A DNA stretch of 64,000 bases from JABCYV01 sp963729325 (GCA_963729325.1 CAVSNS010000042.1:1-64000); one strand, 5' to 3'; numbered from the stretch's first letter, positions 35,667 through 45,567 are shown. Notes: generated by a model from the sequence alone, not told the origin. Made by a program: numbers and translations.

Positions 35667-36371
35667 ATGAAAACAGAGAACGAAAGAGTGGAGCAGCCCA
35701 CCGTACTAATTATTTCAGACGACCGCGAGTTTTCACGTTCCGTAGTGGGCCGATGGCAGGCTGAGCGGAGCGTGCCGCCGTTTACTCTGATGAGTAGCGA
35801 TCTTTGCCAGGACCTCGCCGCAGATACATTCGAACTGGCGATCGTAGGTGCGCTGCGTCCCGAAGTTTTTCCCGCCGTACTCCGGGCGCTCGATCCTTCC
35901 CGCAAACCGGTTGTGTTTGTGTGCGAAGGAAATCAATCCGCACAGGCGGTGCGCGACGCGCAGCCTCGGATCATGGTGCTGCGGCAGCACGAAGGCTGGC
36001 TGGACGCTCTGGTGCTGGTCGGGGTCGAAGCTCTTCGACTTTGCGAGGTTATGGGCCGCGCCCATCGCGCCGAACAAGCCAACAAATTACTGGAGCGCCA
36101 GGCAACACTTGGCCGCTATGTGCTTGAAATGCGCCACACCTTGAATAATGCGCTCACGTCGGTGCTCGGGAACTCTGAGCTGCTGCTGCTGGAATCGGGA
36201 TCGTTTTCCGCAGTGGCGCGTTCGCAGATCGAAACCATTCGCAACATGTCGGTACGCATGCATGAGATCCTGCAGCGGTTTTCCTCTATCGAGAAGGAAC
36301 TGAACGTTGTCGAGCGACAGGCGGAGAGAGATTCCGGAATGAAGTCACAGGCTACCGCTGCCAGCTTGTAG
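35667..36371 (+). CDS. Degenerate receiver fused to a histidine-phosphotransfer (DHp) helix pair, no ATPase
   Basis: A 234-residue two-part protein. The first 115 residues fold like a receiver (PTVLIISDDREFSRSVVGRW) but the acceptor Asp strand reads LAIVGALRPE, with no aspartate, and no Lys-Pro is visible. After a coiled linker (GRAHRAEQANKLLERQATLG) comes a kinase-type dimerisation motif EMRHTLNNALTSVLGNSELL, with His and paired Asn as in NtrB-like H boxes, and a second helix SQIETIRNMSVRMHEILQRF. The catalytic ATPase domain is absent. It could be a phosphotransfer or adaptor protein for the kinase upstream at 29833. It starts 8 bases after the preceding gene. Confidence 0.6.
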   Translation: MKTENERVEQPTVLIISDDREFSRSVVGRWQAERSVPPFTLMSSDLCQDLAADTFELAIVGALRPEVFPAVLRALDPSRKPVVFVCEGNQSAQAVRDAQPRIMVLRQHEGWLDALVLVGVEALRLCEVMGRAHRAEQANKLLERQATLGRYVLEMRHTLNNALTSVLGNSELLLLESGSFSAVARSQIETIRNMSVRMHEILQRFSSIEKELNVVERQAERDSGMKSQATAASL

Positions 36372-36468
36372 CGGCCGGTGAAGATAAGACCCTCCCCAGG
36401 AAGATGCCGGCAAGAACCGCGCCAATGCAAATGGAGACTGCTTCGTTTTGGCGACGGCAGTGTCATTC

Positions 36469-37326
36469 ATGCACAAACCTTCCACGAACGTGGCGATTCT
36501 GGAGCACGAACTTTCCGAACTCCGCCTCCTTCTGGAGAGGAAAACTGGCGTGTTGCTCGATACGGAGACGGAAACTCTTGTCGCGGTCGCGGGAGAGTTC
36601 CTGGAATCGCAGCATCTGGCATCAGCGGAAGAGCTGTTAGCGCGACTGCGTGCGTCCGACGCGGAATGCGAGAGCCTGGCTGGGCGATTACTGGACGGAA
36701 AGACCGGATTCTTTCGTTATCCCGCCGCACACGAATCTCTGGTCAAAATGGCCCTGCCGGACTTGCTGCAACGCCGCAAGAGCGACCATCCGCGGGCAGT
36801 TCGCATCTGGAGCGCCGGATGCTCTAGCGGGGAAGAGCCTTACTCGATCGCCATATCGGTCTGCGAAGCGATGAACGGCAATGGTGGATGTAATGTGCAC
36901 GTTGTTGCCAGCGATATCCGCCAACGGGCTCTGGAAGCGGCCCAGCGCGGCCTATATCCCGAGCGCGACCTCCAGCGAGTCCCACGTCAACTGGTGCAAA
37001 CCTACTTTGCCCGGGTGGGTGAGCATTTCCTGGTGAAACCGCGGCTTCGGAATCTGGTGACATTTTCCGCCATGAATCTGGCCCAGCCGGCTTACCTCGG
37101 GCAGTTTGACTGCATTTTCTGCATGGACGTTCTACCCCGCTTTTCCGCCACCCAGCGGATGGCGCTCAGCCAACGTTTGCACCTCTATCTGCAGCCCGGC
37201 GGATTTCTTTTTCTGGGACAAGGAGAAAAACTTCCGGCCTCGGATGTACCCTTCCACTCCCACAAGAACAAAGACTACGTCATTTACCAGAAGCCCCTGG
37301 CGATTGCAGCAAAGAGTGGACGGTAG
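36469..37326 (+). CDS. Second CheR-type protein methyltransferase
   Basis: About 285 residues. The N-terminal helical domain is short and divergent (VAILEHELSELRLLLERKTG), then LLDGKTGFFRYPAAHESLVK, VRIWSAGCSSGEEPYSIAIS (SAM motif), VHVVASDIRQRALEAAQRGL, QFDCIFCMDVLPRFSATQRM and PGGFLFLGQGEKLPAS. The usual CxNVLIYF motif is degenerate (CMDVLPRF) but the fold is clear. ATG 36469 is used; TTG 36448 is an alternative. It closes the signalling block that follows the NtrC-type gene and may modify a receptor or another target distinct from that of the CheR at 25606. Confidence 0.85.
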   Translation: MHKPSTNVAILEHELSELRLLLERKTGVLLDTETETLVAVAGEFLESQHLASAEELLARLRASDAECESLAGRLLDGKTGFFRYPAAHESLVKMALPDLLQRRKSDHPRAVRIWSAGCSSGEEPYSIAISVCEAMNGNGGCNVHVVASDIRQRALEAAQRGLYPERDLQRVPRQLVQTYFARVGEHFLVKPRLRNLVTFSAMNLAQPAYLGQFDCIFCMDVLPRFSATQRMALSQRLHLYLQPGGFLFLGQGEKLPASDVPFHSHKNKDYVIYQKPLAIAAKSGR

Positions 37327-37360
37327 GAAAAAACGAGCGCAGCCGAGCGCCTTGTCTTAT

Positions 37361-37625
37361 TTGTCCATTTCATCTATTATAGATAATGCGAGCGTGTCCG
37401 CCACCGATGCCAAACAACGTCTCGCGCGCTTCTCGACGCAGCCAGCGCGAACCAGTCGTCATCCGGCGTCAGAATCGGGATGTAGCTGTAATAATGTCCG
37501 CGGAAGAATACGAGAGAATTCGCGATCTCAATGCCGAGGCATTCCAGCGTTTCTGCGATCGCGTTGCCACTCAGGCCGAGGCTCGAGGTCTCAACGAAGA
37601 GTACTCTGAAGCTCTCAAAGATTGA
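37361..37625 (+). CDS. Phd/YefM-family antitoxin, frameshifted
   Basis: Reads NASVSATDAKQRLAR in one frame and, after a shift near 37430, AQREPVVIRRQNRDVAVIMS and AEEYERIRDLNAEAFQRFCD in the next, the classic Phd/YefM pattern of a short DNA-binding fold followed by a toxin-wrapping helix. About 85 residues. The start is unclear (TTG 37361 or GTG 37394). It precedes and overlaps the PIN-domain gene. Confidence 0.65.
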
Positions 37626-38033
37626 TGCGCCTACGGGAGCGTCTTGTCACCGACACCAATGCACTTATCAGTCGCCTGCTCCTGCCATCTTCTATTCCGG
37701 GTCAAGCTGTTCGCAAGGCCGTGGACAATGGCCTCCTGCTTGTCTCCGAAGCCACAATGGAAGAACTCGCCGACGTTCTGGCCCGCCCGAAATTTGACCG
37801 CTACATCAGCTCGAAGATCGCCAACAATTCTTGCGGTTGCTAGGACGCTTGGCCGAGTTCGTACCGATTGTGTATCCGGTCCGTGCCTGCCGCGATCCTA
37901 AAGACGATAAATTTCTGGAGGTCGCTCTAAACGGGAAGGCTGCCGTGACTCTGAGCGGCGACTCAGATCTGCTGGGCTGCATCCGTGGCAGGGCATACCG
38001 ATTCTGTCGCCGGCGGAGTATCTGAAGCGCTGA
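37625..38033 (+). CDS. PIN-domain ribonuclease toxin (COG1569-like), two frameshifts
   Basis: PIN domain with the first acidic residue in LVTDTNALISRLLLPSSIPG, then AVDNGLLLVSEATMEELADV, LARPKFDRYIS, and after a shift near 37830 EFVPIVYPVRACRDPKDDKF, LEVALNGKAAVTLSGDSDLL, which supplies the remaining acidic residues. A second shift near 37978 restores LHPWQGIPILSPAEYLKR to the TGA at 38031. The ATG overlaps the antitoxin stop (TGATG), as expected for a type II pair. Both genes are broken by indels, which may be sequence errors or inactivation. Confidence 0.7.
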
Positions 38034-38066
38034 GGCGGGCGACCTTCCCAATCCGACTACTCCCTG

Positions 38067-40058
38067 TCAGGCAAACAAAAACTCCTTCGTCCTTAACTCC
38101 TTGATCGTGTCTCTCAACTTGGCTGCCTTCTCGAATTCAAATCGCTTCGCTGCCTCGCGCATGTCGCTCTCCAGTTTGACGACGTAGGCGTCCAGCTCCT
38201 CCTGTGATTTGAATTCCGGGACGCCTTCGGCTTCATCTCCGGTCAGGTCGGCGTAATCAGCCTCAACGATGCGCGCCAGCGACATCTCCAGCGGCCGCAC
38301 GATGGATTCCGGCGTAATCCCGTTGGCGTCGTTATAGGCTTGCTGAATGGCTCGCCGGCGGTCGGTCTCCCCGATGGCTTTTTTCATCGAGTCGGTCATG
38401 CGGTCGGCGTAGAGGATCGCTCGTCCGTTCAGATTGCGGGCGCAACGGCCAATGGTCTGAATCAGGGAACCGCCCGAGCGCAGGAAGCCTTCTTTGTCCG
38501 CATCCAGAATCGCGACCAGCGAAACCTCGGGCAGATCGAGTCCTTCGCGCAGCAGATTGATCCCGATCAGCACATCAAACTCGCCTTTGCGCAAATCGCG
38601 CAGGATCTTCACTCGCTCCAGGGTCTCGATTTCCGAATGCATGTAGCGGCACTTCACCCCAACTTCGCTGTAGTATTCGGCCAGATCTTCCGCCATTCGC
38701 TTGGTGAGTGTGGTCACCAGCACGCGCTCCCCGCGCGCGACGCGTTGCCGGATTTCATGCAGCAAGTCATCAATTTGTCCCTTGACCGGCCGCACCTCGG
38801 TCGGCGGATCGACCAAACCTGTTGGCCGAATAATCTGCTCGACAACCACTCCCGCGGATTTGGTCAATTCGTACGGTCCAGGCGTCGCAGAAACGTAGAT
38901 CATCTGATTCATGCGATGTTCGAACTCTTCGAAGGTCAGAGGACGATTGTCCAACGCCGAAGGCATACGGAAGCCGTATTCCACCAGCGTTTCCTTGCGC
39001 GAGCGGTCGCCGTGATACATGCCGTGCAACTGGGGTACGGTCTGGTGGGATTCGTCAATGACCATCAGAAAATCACGCGGGAAATAATCCAGCAGCGTGG
39101 GCGGAGGCTCTCCTGGCAAGCGACCGGTAAAGTGCCGCGAATAGTTTTCAATGCCATGGCAGTAACCCATGGCCCTGATCATCTCCAAGTCATACATGGT
39201 GCGCTGGTGTATACGTTGCGATTCAACCAGACGGCCTTGCTTCTGCAGTTCGCTCTCCCACCATGCCAACTCCTCCTTGATTGATTGGACGGCTTTATCC
39301 CGAGTCTCCGGCTTCATTACATAGTGGGTTTTGGGATAAATCGGCAGGCGCATGTATTTCTGCCTAACCGTGCCGAACAGTGGATCAATCTGTGACAGCG
39401 ACTCAACCTCATCGCCCCACAGTTCCACGCGATATGCCATGTCGTCATACGTGGGAAAGATTTCAATCACGTCGCCGCGCACCCGGAAGGTGCCGCGCCG
39501 GAAATCGCCGTCCGTCCGTTCATAGAGAATTTCCACCAGCTTGCGCGTGATGTCCTCGCGCTTGATCTTCTGCCCTTTTTCCAGAAAGAGCAGCATGCCG
39601 TAGTACGCCTCCGGCGAGCCCAAGCCATAGATGCAGCTCACTGAAGCTACGATCAGGCAATCACGCCGCTCAAAAAGCGACCGGGTCGCCGAGAGTCGCA
39701 GCTTGTCCAGCTCATCATTGATCGTGGCTTCCTTCTCGATGTAGAGGTCGGCTGCTGGGACGTATGCTTCAGGCTGGTAATAGTCGTAGTAAGAGACGAA
39801 GTATTCCACCGCATTGTGCGGGAAAAAGCTTTTGAACTCGTGATAGAGCTGGGCCGCGAGGGTCTTGTTATGCGCCATGACGATAGCGGGCCGGTTCACC
39901 GCCTCGATGACCTTCGCCATCGTGTAGGTCTTGCCCGAACCGGTAACGCCGAGCAGGACCTGGTGTTGCTCGCGATCGAACAGACCCCTGGATAAAGACT
40001 CAATGGCCGTTGCCTGATCACCACGCGGCTTGTAATCACTGACTAGTTTGAAGTCCAT
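38067..40058 (-). CDS. uvrB: Excinuclease ABC subunit B
   Basis: UvrB verifies damage in nucleotide excision repair. Intact, 663 residues. Walker A in LLGVTGSGKTYTMAKVIE, the beta-hairpin region in EYFVSYYDYYQPEAYVPAAD followed by LYIEKEATIND, helicase motif DESHQTVPQLHGMYHGDRSR, LREGLDLPEVSLVAILDADK followed by EGFLRS, QTIGRCARN, and the C-terminal UVR motif LESDMREAAKRFEFEKAAKL. It begins ATG 40058. The downstream PIN gene is convergent, leaving only 33 bases. Confidence 0.98.
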   Translation of the reverse strand: MDFKLVSDYKPRGDQATAIESLSRGLFDREQHQVLLGVTGSGKTYTMAKVIEAVNRPAIVMAHNKTLAAQLYHEFKSFFPHNAVEYFVSYYDYYQPEAYVPAADLYIEKEATINDELDKLRLSATRSLFERRDCLIVASVSCIYGLGSPEAYYGMLLFLEKGQKIKREDITRKLVEILYERTDGDFRRGTFRVRGDVIEIFPTYDDMAYRVELWGDEVESLSQIDPLFGTVRQKYMRLPIYPKTHYVMKPETRDKAVQSIKEELAWWESELQKQGRLVESQRIHQRTMYDLEMIRAMGYCHGIENYSRHFTGRLPGEPPPTLLDYFPRDFLMVIDESHQTVPQLHGMYHGDRSRKETLVEYGFRMPSALDNRPLTFEEFEHRMNQMIYVSATPGPYELTKSAGVVVEQIIRPTGLVDPPTEVRPVKGQIDDLLHEIRQRVARGERVLVTTLTKRMAEDLAEYYSEVGVKCRYMHSEIETLERVKILRDLRKGEFDVLIGINLLREGLDLPEVSLVAILDADKEGFLRSGGSLIQTIGRCARNLNGRAILYADRMTDSMKKAIGETDRRRAIQQAYNDANGITPESIVRPLEMSLARIVEADYADLTGDEAEGVPEFKSQEELDAYVVKLESDMREAAKRFEFEKAAKLRDTIKELRTKEFLFA

Positions 40059-40198
40059 AATGCAGCCCCTAGCTTTCGGCTCTCAGTTTCGGCCCGTGTT
40101 GCCCTCACAGACGCGGATTTCAGCCACCGGATATCTCTTCATTATATCGCGACGTTACTATCACCCTTCGCGGGGACACGAGCACGATTGGAGATAAA

Positions 40199-40234
40199 AC
40201 AAAAACGGCGCGGAAATAATTTTCCACGCCGGCT
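40199..40234 (-). terminator. Rho-independent terminator after the receiver-TonB genes
   Basis: On the minus strand a stem CGGCGTGGAAA / TTTCCGCGCCG with an ATTA loop is followed by TTTTTGTTTT. It lies 20 bases past the stop at 40255 and separates the receiver-TonB pair from uvrB. Confidence 0.8.
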
Positions 40235-40254
40235 GACTTTAGCTGAGCTCTAGT

Positions 40255-42120
40255 CTAAGGAAGCTTGAAGATCACGGTGACCTGGGTTTGGATTTCGATC
40301 GGCTCACCGTTCAACACGTAAGGTTTGTATTTCCACTGCCGAACAGCGTCCATGGCGGCGCGGCCCAGGACAGCATCCCCGCTCAGCAGCTTAACGTCGG
40401 TAATGTTGCCGTCCTTGCTGATATTCGCCTGGATCTGCACCGAACCTTGAAGGTGCATCTGCTTAGCCGTCATCGGATACGTGGGCGCTACCCTCTTCAC
40501 CAAAAGTCCCTGCGAGACACCTTGGGATAGTTTTATTTGCTGCGAAACCGGCGCGGGAACATTCACCGGAGCCGTGCTCAGCATTCCGGAGATGGCGTTG
40601 TCATTGGTATTGGACGCAACGACTTCCGGGGCTGGCGCCTGAGCATCCGCGGAAGCTGGCTCGGAAGAAGTTGACTTGGAACGCTGGTTCTTGACCACGA
40701 TGGGTTGTCGAACCACAGTTACTTCGACGTCGTCAGCGGCAGAAGTGGACGTCGTCGAATTGGGGCTTGGTGCCGGAATAGCTGCCGAAGGCTTGGCCGA
40801 AGGAGTCTTTGTCGTCGGTGCGCGTTCCTTGCCGGGCGCTTCGACCACCTCCGAGGGGGATTGCAGATCGATCGTCTGCGCACCGGACTGCTGCTCTGGA
40901 CTAGAAGCCTGCGATGTGGCAGTCGGTGCCGGGGCTACCTGTTGCTGTGCCGCCGGAGTACCGTTGGCGGAGTGCATCTTGGTCCAACCGAAGTATCCAG
41001 CGACGAGAACTACTGCCACGGCCGCATATAGAAATTTCTTCTTGCTGCCCCCCGCGTCGGTGGTTTTTTGATCTTCGCTAACCTCGAGCGACGAGAAACT
41101 CGGCACCTCGACAGCTACTTCTGTACCCCAGGCTTTGGCGGCGGCCGACTCGGATCGTTCCTGTTCCCTCTCACGCGGAGACGCTGGAGCGGTTGGTTTC
41201 ATTTCGAAAGGCTTAACGCCTGTGCGTGGGGCCTCCTTGGCGGGAGCAGGAGCTGTAGCTGCGCCCAGGCTGGATGAAAAACCTCCAGCAGGCCTTTCGC
41301 TTCCTCGGGATGCGTCGGAAATCTTAGCGGGTCGAGCGGAGGCAACGGGCTGCCCGGCGGTTTCGGCAGCACGGCGGAGGGCTGAGGCCATGGGTTCTGA
41401 AAGCGGCTTGGAGACTGGCTGCCACGGATATTCTTTCGTGCCGCCGGACGAAGGCGGGGGTGGCGTAGGAGAACTGGGAGTTGTCGTCGCGGCATCAGGC
41501 ATGTATTCCAACAGTGCGGCTTCGGCCGCGTCGGGTTGCGGAGCGGGTTCCACGTCGAGTTCGAAAGCAGAGGTGCTCGCCGCCGGATTCGGGCTCGTCG
41601 CTTGCTGCGCTGGAACCGAAGCGGGCACGGGTTTCTGCACGGGGACGCTGGGAACGAACTGGCGCGTAGCGTTAGTAGTGACCGCGACCACGGTGGACTT
41701 TTCCACCGAAGACGAAACCGGTGCGGGTGATCCCAGCGGCTTTACTGTTTCAGCTTTGCGTAACAGACCCCGCGCGACGCGCAGCGTGCCCTTGGATTGT
41801 TCTACGTTAATCGGCTTGGTGAGGACGAGGTTAGCCCCAATTCGGAAGGCTTTTGCAACTCCAGCCTGGCCCTCAACCACGGCTACTGAAAGCGAACTCT
41901 GATTTGGTCCGGAGTTACGCGCGCTCTTGAATAAGAGGGTAGCGTTTTGCTCGTTGTCGCAGTCCACCACAACGGCATCGAAGTGCTGGGCCATCAGCCT
42001 CTTGACTGCTGCAAAAGGCTCGGAGCAGGGTTCAACGGTGAATTCCAGTTCGCTCAGGACTTGGGTCACTACGCGAGCGGTCTTGTCGTCTGGGCAGAAT
42101 AATAGCGCTTGGTAACTCAT
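40255..42120 (-). CDS. Receiver-TonB hybrid protein 1
   Basis: A 621-residue protein in three parts. Residues 1-125 form a receiver-like domain: SYQALLFCPDDKTARVVTQV (acidic DD), FDAVVVDCDNEQNATLL (candidate phospho-Asp) and ANLVLTKPINVEQ (Lys-Pro). A long low-complexity, proline- and alanine-rich stretch follows, with one membrane helix (FLYAAVAVVLVAGYFGWTKM) near residue 370. The last 90 residues are a TonB C-terminal domain: LVKRVAPTYPMTAKQMHLQG, SVQIQANISKDGNITDVKLL, AAMDAVRQWKYKPYVLNGEP. The layout puts the receiver in the cytoplasm and the TonB domain in the periplasm. ATG 42120 is chosen because it aligns with the start of the paralogue at 43726. Known TonB proteins have no receiver, so this is unusual. 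Confidence 0.8.
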   Translation of the reverse strand: MSYQALLFCPDDKTARVVTQVLSELEFTVEPCSEPFAAVKRLMAQHFDAVVVDCDNEQNATLLFKSARNSGPNQSSLSVAVVEGQAGVAKAFRIGANLVLTKPINVEQSKGTLRVARGLLRKAETVKPLGSPAPVSSSVEKSTVVAVTTNATRQFVPSVPVQKPVPASVPAQQATSPNPAASTSAFELDVEPAPQPDAAEAALLEYMPDAATTTPSSPTPPPPSSGGTKEYPWQPVSKPLSEPMASALRRAAETAGQPVASARPAKISDASRGSERPAGGFSSSLGAATAPAPAKEAPRTGVKPFEMKPTAPASPREREQERSESAAAKAWGTEVAVEVPSFSSLEVSEDQKTTDAGGSKKKFLYAAVAVVLVAGYFGWTKMHSANGTPAAQQQVAPAPTATSQASSPEQQSGAQTIDLQSPSEVVEAPGKERAPTTKTPSAKPSAAIPAPSPNSTTSTSAADDVEVTVVRQPIVVKNQRSKSTSSEPASADAQAPAPEVVASNTNDNAISGMLSTAPVNVPAPVSQQIKLSQGVSQGLLVKRVAPTYPMTAKQMHLQGSVQIQANISKDGNITDVKLLSGDAVLGRAAMDAVRQWKYKPYVLNGEPIEIQTQVTVIFKLP

Positions 42121-42234
42121 ACGTCGCATCGTAGGTAGTGTGGTAAGACCCAGCAAGTAACGAAAGTAATTGGCCGCGCTAAAGAGTTTGCGGATCAAGC
42201 CGAAAGCTGTGGTGGTTGAGAGGGAACGCCACAG

Positions 42235-43726
42235 TTAGTGAGAAGAGGCTTGGAAGCGTACTGTGACCTGCGTCTGGAAGACGACCGGTTGGCCGCTGGC
42301 ATAATAGGGTTCGTAGTGCCATTGCTTAACCGCTTCGACTGCGGATGGCGCTAGTTGCGTGTTCCCACTGAGCACGCGCACCGAGCCGACGGTCCCATCT
42401 GTATTGACCGAGACCATTATAACGACGGCACCCTCAACGCCTTTTCGACGAGCCGCGTAGGGATAAACCGGCTGCACGCGGTATGAAACGTGCCCGTCGG
42501 CGAGATCCTCCGCGAGAACCACCGGGCCGTTATCGTTATCGCCTTTGTGAGCAGGGGCGGATGTAGGAAGAAGAACAGCAGGGGCGGAGGTAGTCTTGGT
42601 GGTGTCTTTCTTGAATCCCGAAGTAGGTGCAGCCGGGGCTGGCGCGAAGCCGTCAGCGACCGTATTGCCTGAGGATGACGGAGCGGTCGACAACGGTGCT
42701 GAGCCTGTTGCTGCATTCAAGGGCTGTGCCGACGCAGAGGCAACGGTTTGTGTTGTCACTGGCTGAGCCGGTACCGCGGCCGGTGTCGATAACGCGAGTC
42801 CCACTTGGCGCTTCGCCGGGGTTCCGGTGATGAGAGCGTGCAAGTCTTCATATTGCGACACGACGATGTTGTGGAATGAGGGCAGCATCGTGAACGCGGC
42901 GTAGAAACCGGCCGCAGCCAGAATCATGAAAACGCCCGCCAGCAGGTACGGGCTGGTTTTCCGTCCGGGCCCGTCCAGCGTGCTGAATGACGGCGGTGTG
43001 CCTGCTGCGGGAACTTGGACGTTCGACCGGTCGGCTCGCAGTTGCATCCTCAGCCTCGGTCGAAGCAGGTTGGGGTCGTGACAGCGTAAGCGGCGCTCCG
43101 AGAGTCAACTCTTTTGAAGAGCGGCCTTTGACGGGTGCTGAAGGAACCGCTGGAACCGCACTAACCTTGGCAGTAGCGGACGGCAGCGCGGTGGCACTGT
43201 CAGCGCCAACTGGCTGGGCTGGCGGTGTGGAGGGTTGCACTACGTGGGCTTCTTGCGCCTCGTTGACCGCCGTTTGACCGACGCTCGCGTCCTCCATCTG
43301 TGTGGACGTTGCATCGGCGCCGCGCGCGGCAGCAACCGGCACCTTGCTGTCGTGCATCTCTTTTCTCTGCATTGCGAATGCGTTGCGGAGCGTGCTCCTC
43401 GCGCCCTCCAGAGAAACTGGTTTGGTCATGACCAGCCGGGCACCTAGGCGAAACGCGGTGGGCACTCCTGCCTTGCCATCGACAATGGCGATTGTCATGG
43501 AGCTCTGGTTTGCGCTGGACGTGCGTGCGCTCTCCAACACCAGGGTGGCGTTCGGCACGTTGTCACAATCCACCAGAATCGGATCAAAGCGCTGATTCGC
43601 CAACCGCTTTGCGGCGACGGCGGGATCAGAGATTGTCTCGAAATTGATTTCTAACTCGCCGAGAACTTGGGTGACTGCCTCGATCGCTTTCGCGTCGCTG
43701 CAAATGAGGAGCGCACGTGGGAGCAT
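42235..43726 (-). CDS. Receiver-TonB hybrid protein 2, one frameshift
   Basis: A tandem paralogue of the gene downstream. The receiver-like N-terminus aligns throughout: ALLICSDAKAIEAVTQVLGE, FDPILVDCDNVPNATLVLES, MTIAIVDGKAG, ARLVMTKPVSLEGARS. After a variable Ala/Pro linker a shift near 43030 joins NVQVPAAGTPPSFSTLDGPG, a membrane helix PYLLAGVFMILAAAGFYAAF and the TonB C-terminal domain VSYRVQPVYPYAARRKGVEG, AVVIMVSVNTDGTVGSVRVL, AVEAVKQWHYEPYYASGQPV. Reconstructed length about 497 residues. It is 114 bases upstream of its paralogue, so the two are probably one operon. Confidence 0.8.
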
Positions 43727-43786
43727 GGCCGATGCTACGAAGCGCTGGCCGGTCGAGGCAAGTTACCGTAGTAAGCTTGGGCCGCG

Positions 43787-45567
43787 CTAAGAACCGCTTT
43801 CTTTGGCCTTGCCGACCGTCGCTGAGCCAGGCGGAGGATACGGAAGCGAATTGCTGAGCCCGGCAATATCCGAGGCTGCGAAGTCTGGGAACGGCAGCTT
43901 GCCGGCTTCTCTCCACTCCTGTACCTCATGCGCGGCTGCCGCCGTCTTTTCTTTGTCCAACCCCGAATCGCGCCCCAAGTACAACGTGCTTGCAGGGAAA
44001 GCGAGGGCCGTACCGGATGCATTGGATGATGTCCATCATCCGAAGCAGGAGATCTTCCTGGATTGCCAGGTACTCACCGCCGAAATCCCGGGTAAGCACA
44101 TAGCAGAATATCTCCAGGCTGAGTGTCCCGGCGTCGAATCCGATGAAACGTATCCGCGCGCCGTTCGTTTCCACCTTGGGATGCTCGTAAAGCAGACGCC
44201 GAATCTCAGCCAAAGTGTAGCGCAACTGGTCAGGCGAAGTTTCGCCGCGCAATGCCAGCTTTGTGTTGAAGAGAATCTTGTCACGTCGACTGAAGTTCTC
44301 CACGTTCATGGTGGCCAACGAACCATTAGGAATGTAGAGCTCAGTGCGATCATTCGTCCGCACCCGAGTCGAGCGCAGGCTGATGTCTTCCACCGTGCCC
44401 ACGCGGTCGCCAAAACGGCAGAAATCGCCGACGCGGATTACTTCGTCACCCAGAACTGATACGCCACCAAACAGATTTTCCAGCGTTTTTTGCGCGGCAA
44501 AGGCAATCGCAATTCCGCCGATCCCAACTCCGGCCAAAGCTGTAGTCAGGTTGAAGCCCAGAGTGGCGAGTACGGCGAACACCACGATGATGACGATCAA
44601 GGCTTTGAGTAGGCGCTGTCCCAGCAGCATCAGCGAGCCCATGCCTATGCGTCCGGAAAGGACGGCGCGAGCACGTACGCCCTGCATCAAGCGCTCGGCC
44701 ATCCGCGACACCAGCCAACTGAACGAGATAATCAGAACCACTCGGGTCACTTGCTGGTAATAGTGACGGTGCAAGAGAGGCATACCCAGAAACGCGACCA
44801 TCGCTCGGTGGATCCAGGTACCAACGAACCACCACAGCGGCGTCGAAGCTGCCACCCATCCGGTAAGCTCGGCGTGTCGACGGTAGCGGGACCAGAACCT
44901 CTTGGGCAACGCGAGTAGTTGAAGGAGCAGCCACGCCAGCCCGGCGGCGATGGGTACCGCGGCGAGAAGCGCCAGCCACTGCCAGAGCGGCATTCCCAGC
45001 AATACGGTATGAACCAGAACCCGCGGAAGATGGACCTCCATCTGATGCACTGCAGCCTGGGCATACAACTCGGGAACTTTTGCTAACGTCTCCGAGGAGA
45101 TCAACCAAATCCGCTTTGCGTTAGCATCTGTGACCCGGACTCAGAATCAGGTCGACCTCAATATCCCCCGCAGCCAGGATTCCGACTTTTTGCTGCCCCG
45201 GAGGAACTCCCTCTTGCGGAATGCCCTCGGGTTGGTCGCTGATGCGCGCCAAGTTGCCGACAAATGCCCGATCCTCGACCGTTTTCAACTTGCGGGCAAG
45301 GTCCTCACCCTCCACCTGCCGCTTGGACGCGCTCATTTGCAGATACTGCGCCGCGGTGGAATAGTTCCCGTCCTGGGCCGCATGCAGGAAACCGAATAGC
45401 GTTCCACTGGGCGTCTCACGGCCAAGCGGATCGGGGGGCGTGTTCGGCTTAGGCGTCTGCCCAGGGGGAGTCAGGATTTGCTGGGCGAACGAGCCCTGTC
45501 CTGCAGCTGGCAGACAAAGGCTTAGGCAGACGACAAACAAGAGGATTCGCTGCGGGTTCAACCTCAT
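43787..45567 (-). CDS. MscS-family mechanosensitive channel with periplasmic N-terminal domain, two frameshifts
   Basis: The N-terminus has a signal peptide (ILLFVVCLSLCLPAAGQGSF) and a periplasmic domain (SGTLFGFLHAAQDGNYSTAA, KRQVEGEDLARKL). A shift near 45135 joins VTDANAKRIWLISSETLAKV, then membrane helices (LGMPLWQWLALLAAVPIAAG) and the MscS core: LGFNLTTALAGVGIGGIAIA, FAAQKTLENLFGGVSVLGDE, RVGDFCRFGDRVGTVEDISL, ELYIPNGSLATMNVENFSRR. A second shift near 44010 gives the C-terminal tail FPASTLYLGRDSGLDKEKTA, then EWREAGKLPFPDF. About 590 residues. Channels of this group release ions on membrane tension; the extra periplasmic domain suggests a distinct subfamily. The two ends could otherwise be mistaken for separate genes. 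Confidence 0.85.

Noticed and set aside
38340..39284. Plus-strand frame of 314 codons
   Set aside because: Antisense shadow of uvrB, with no family features.
45121..45567. Separate 148-residue secreted protein
   Set aside because: It is the periplasmic N-terminus of the MscS-type channel; the frame continues as VTDANAKRIWLISSETLAKV after one shift.
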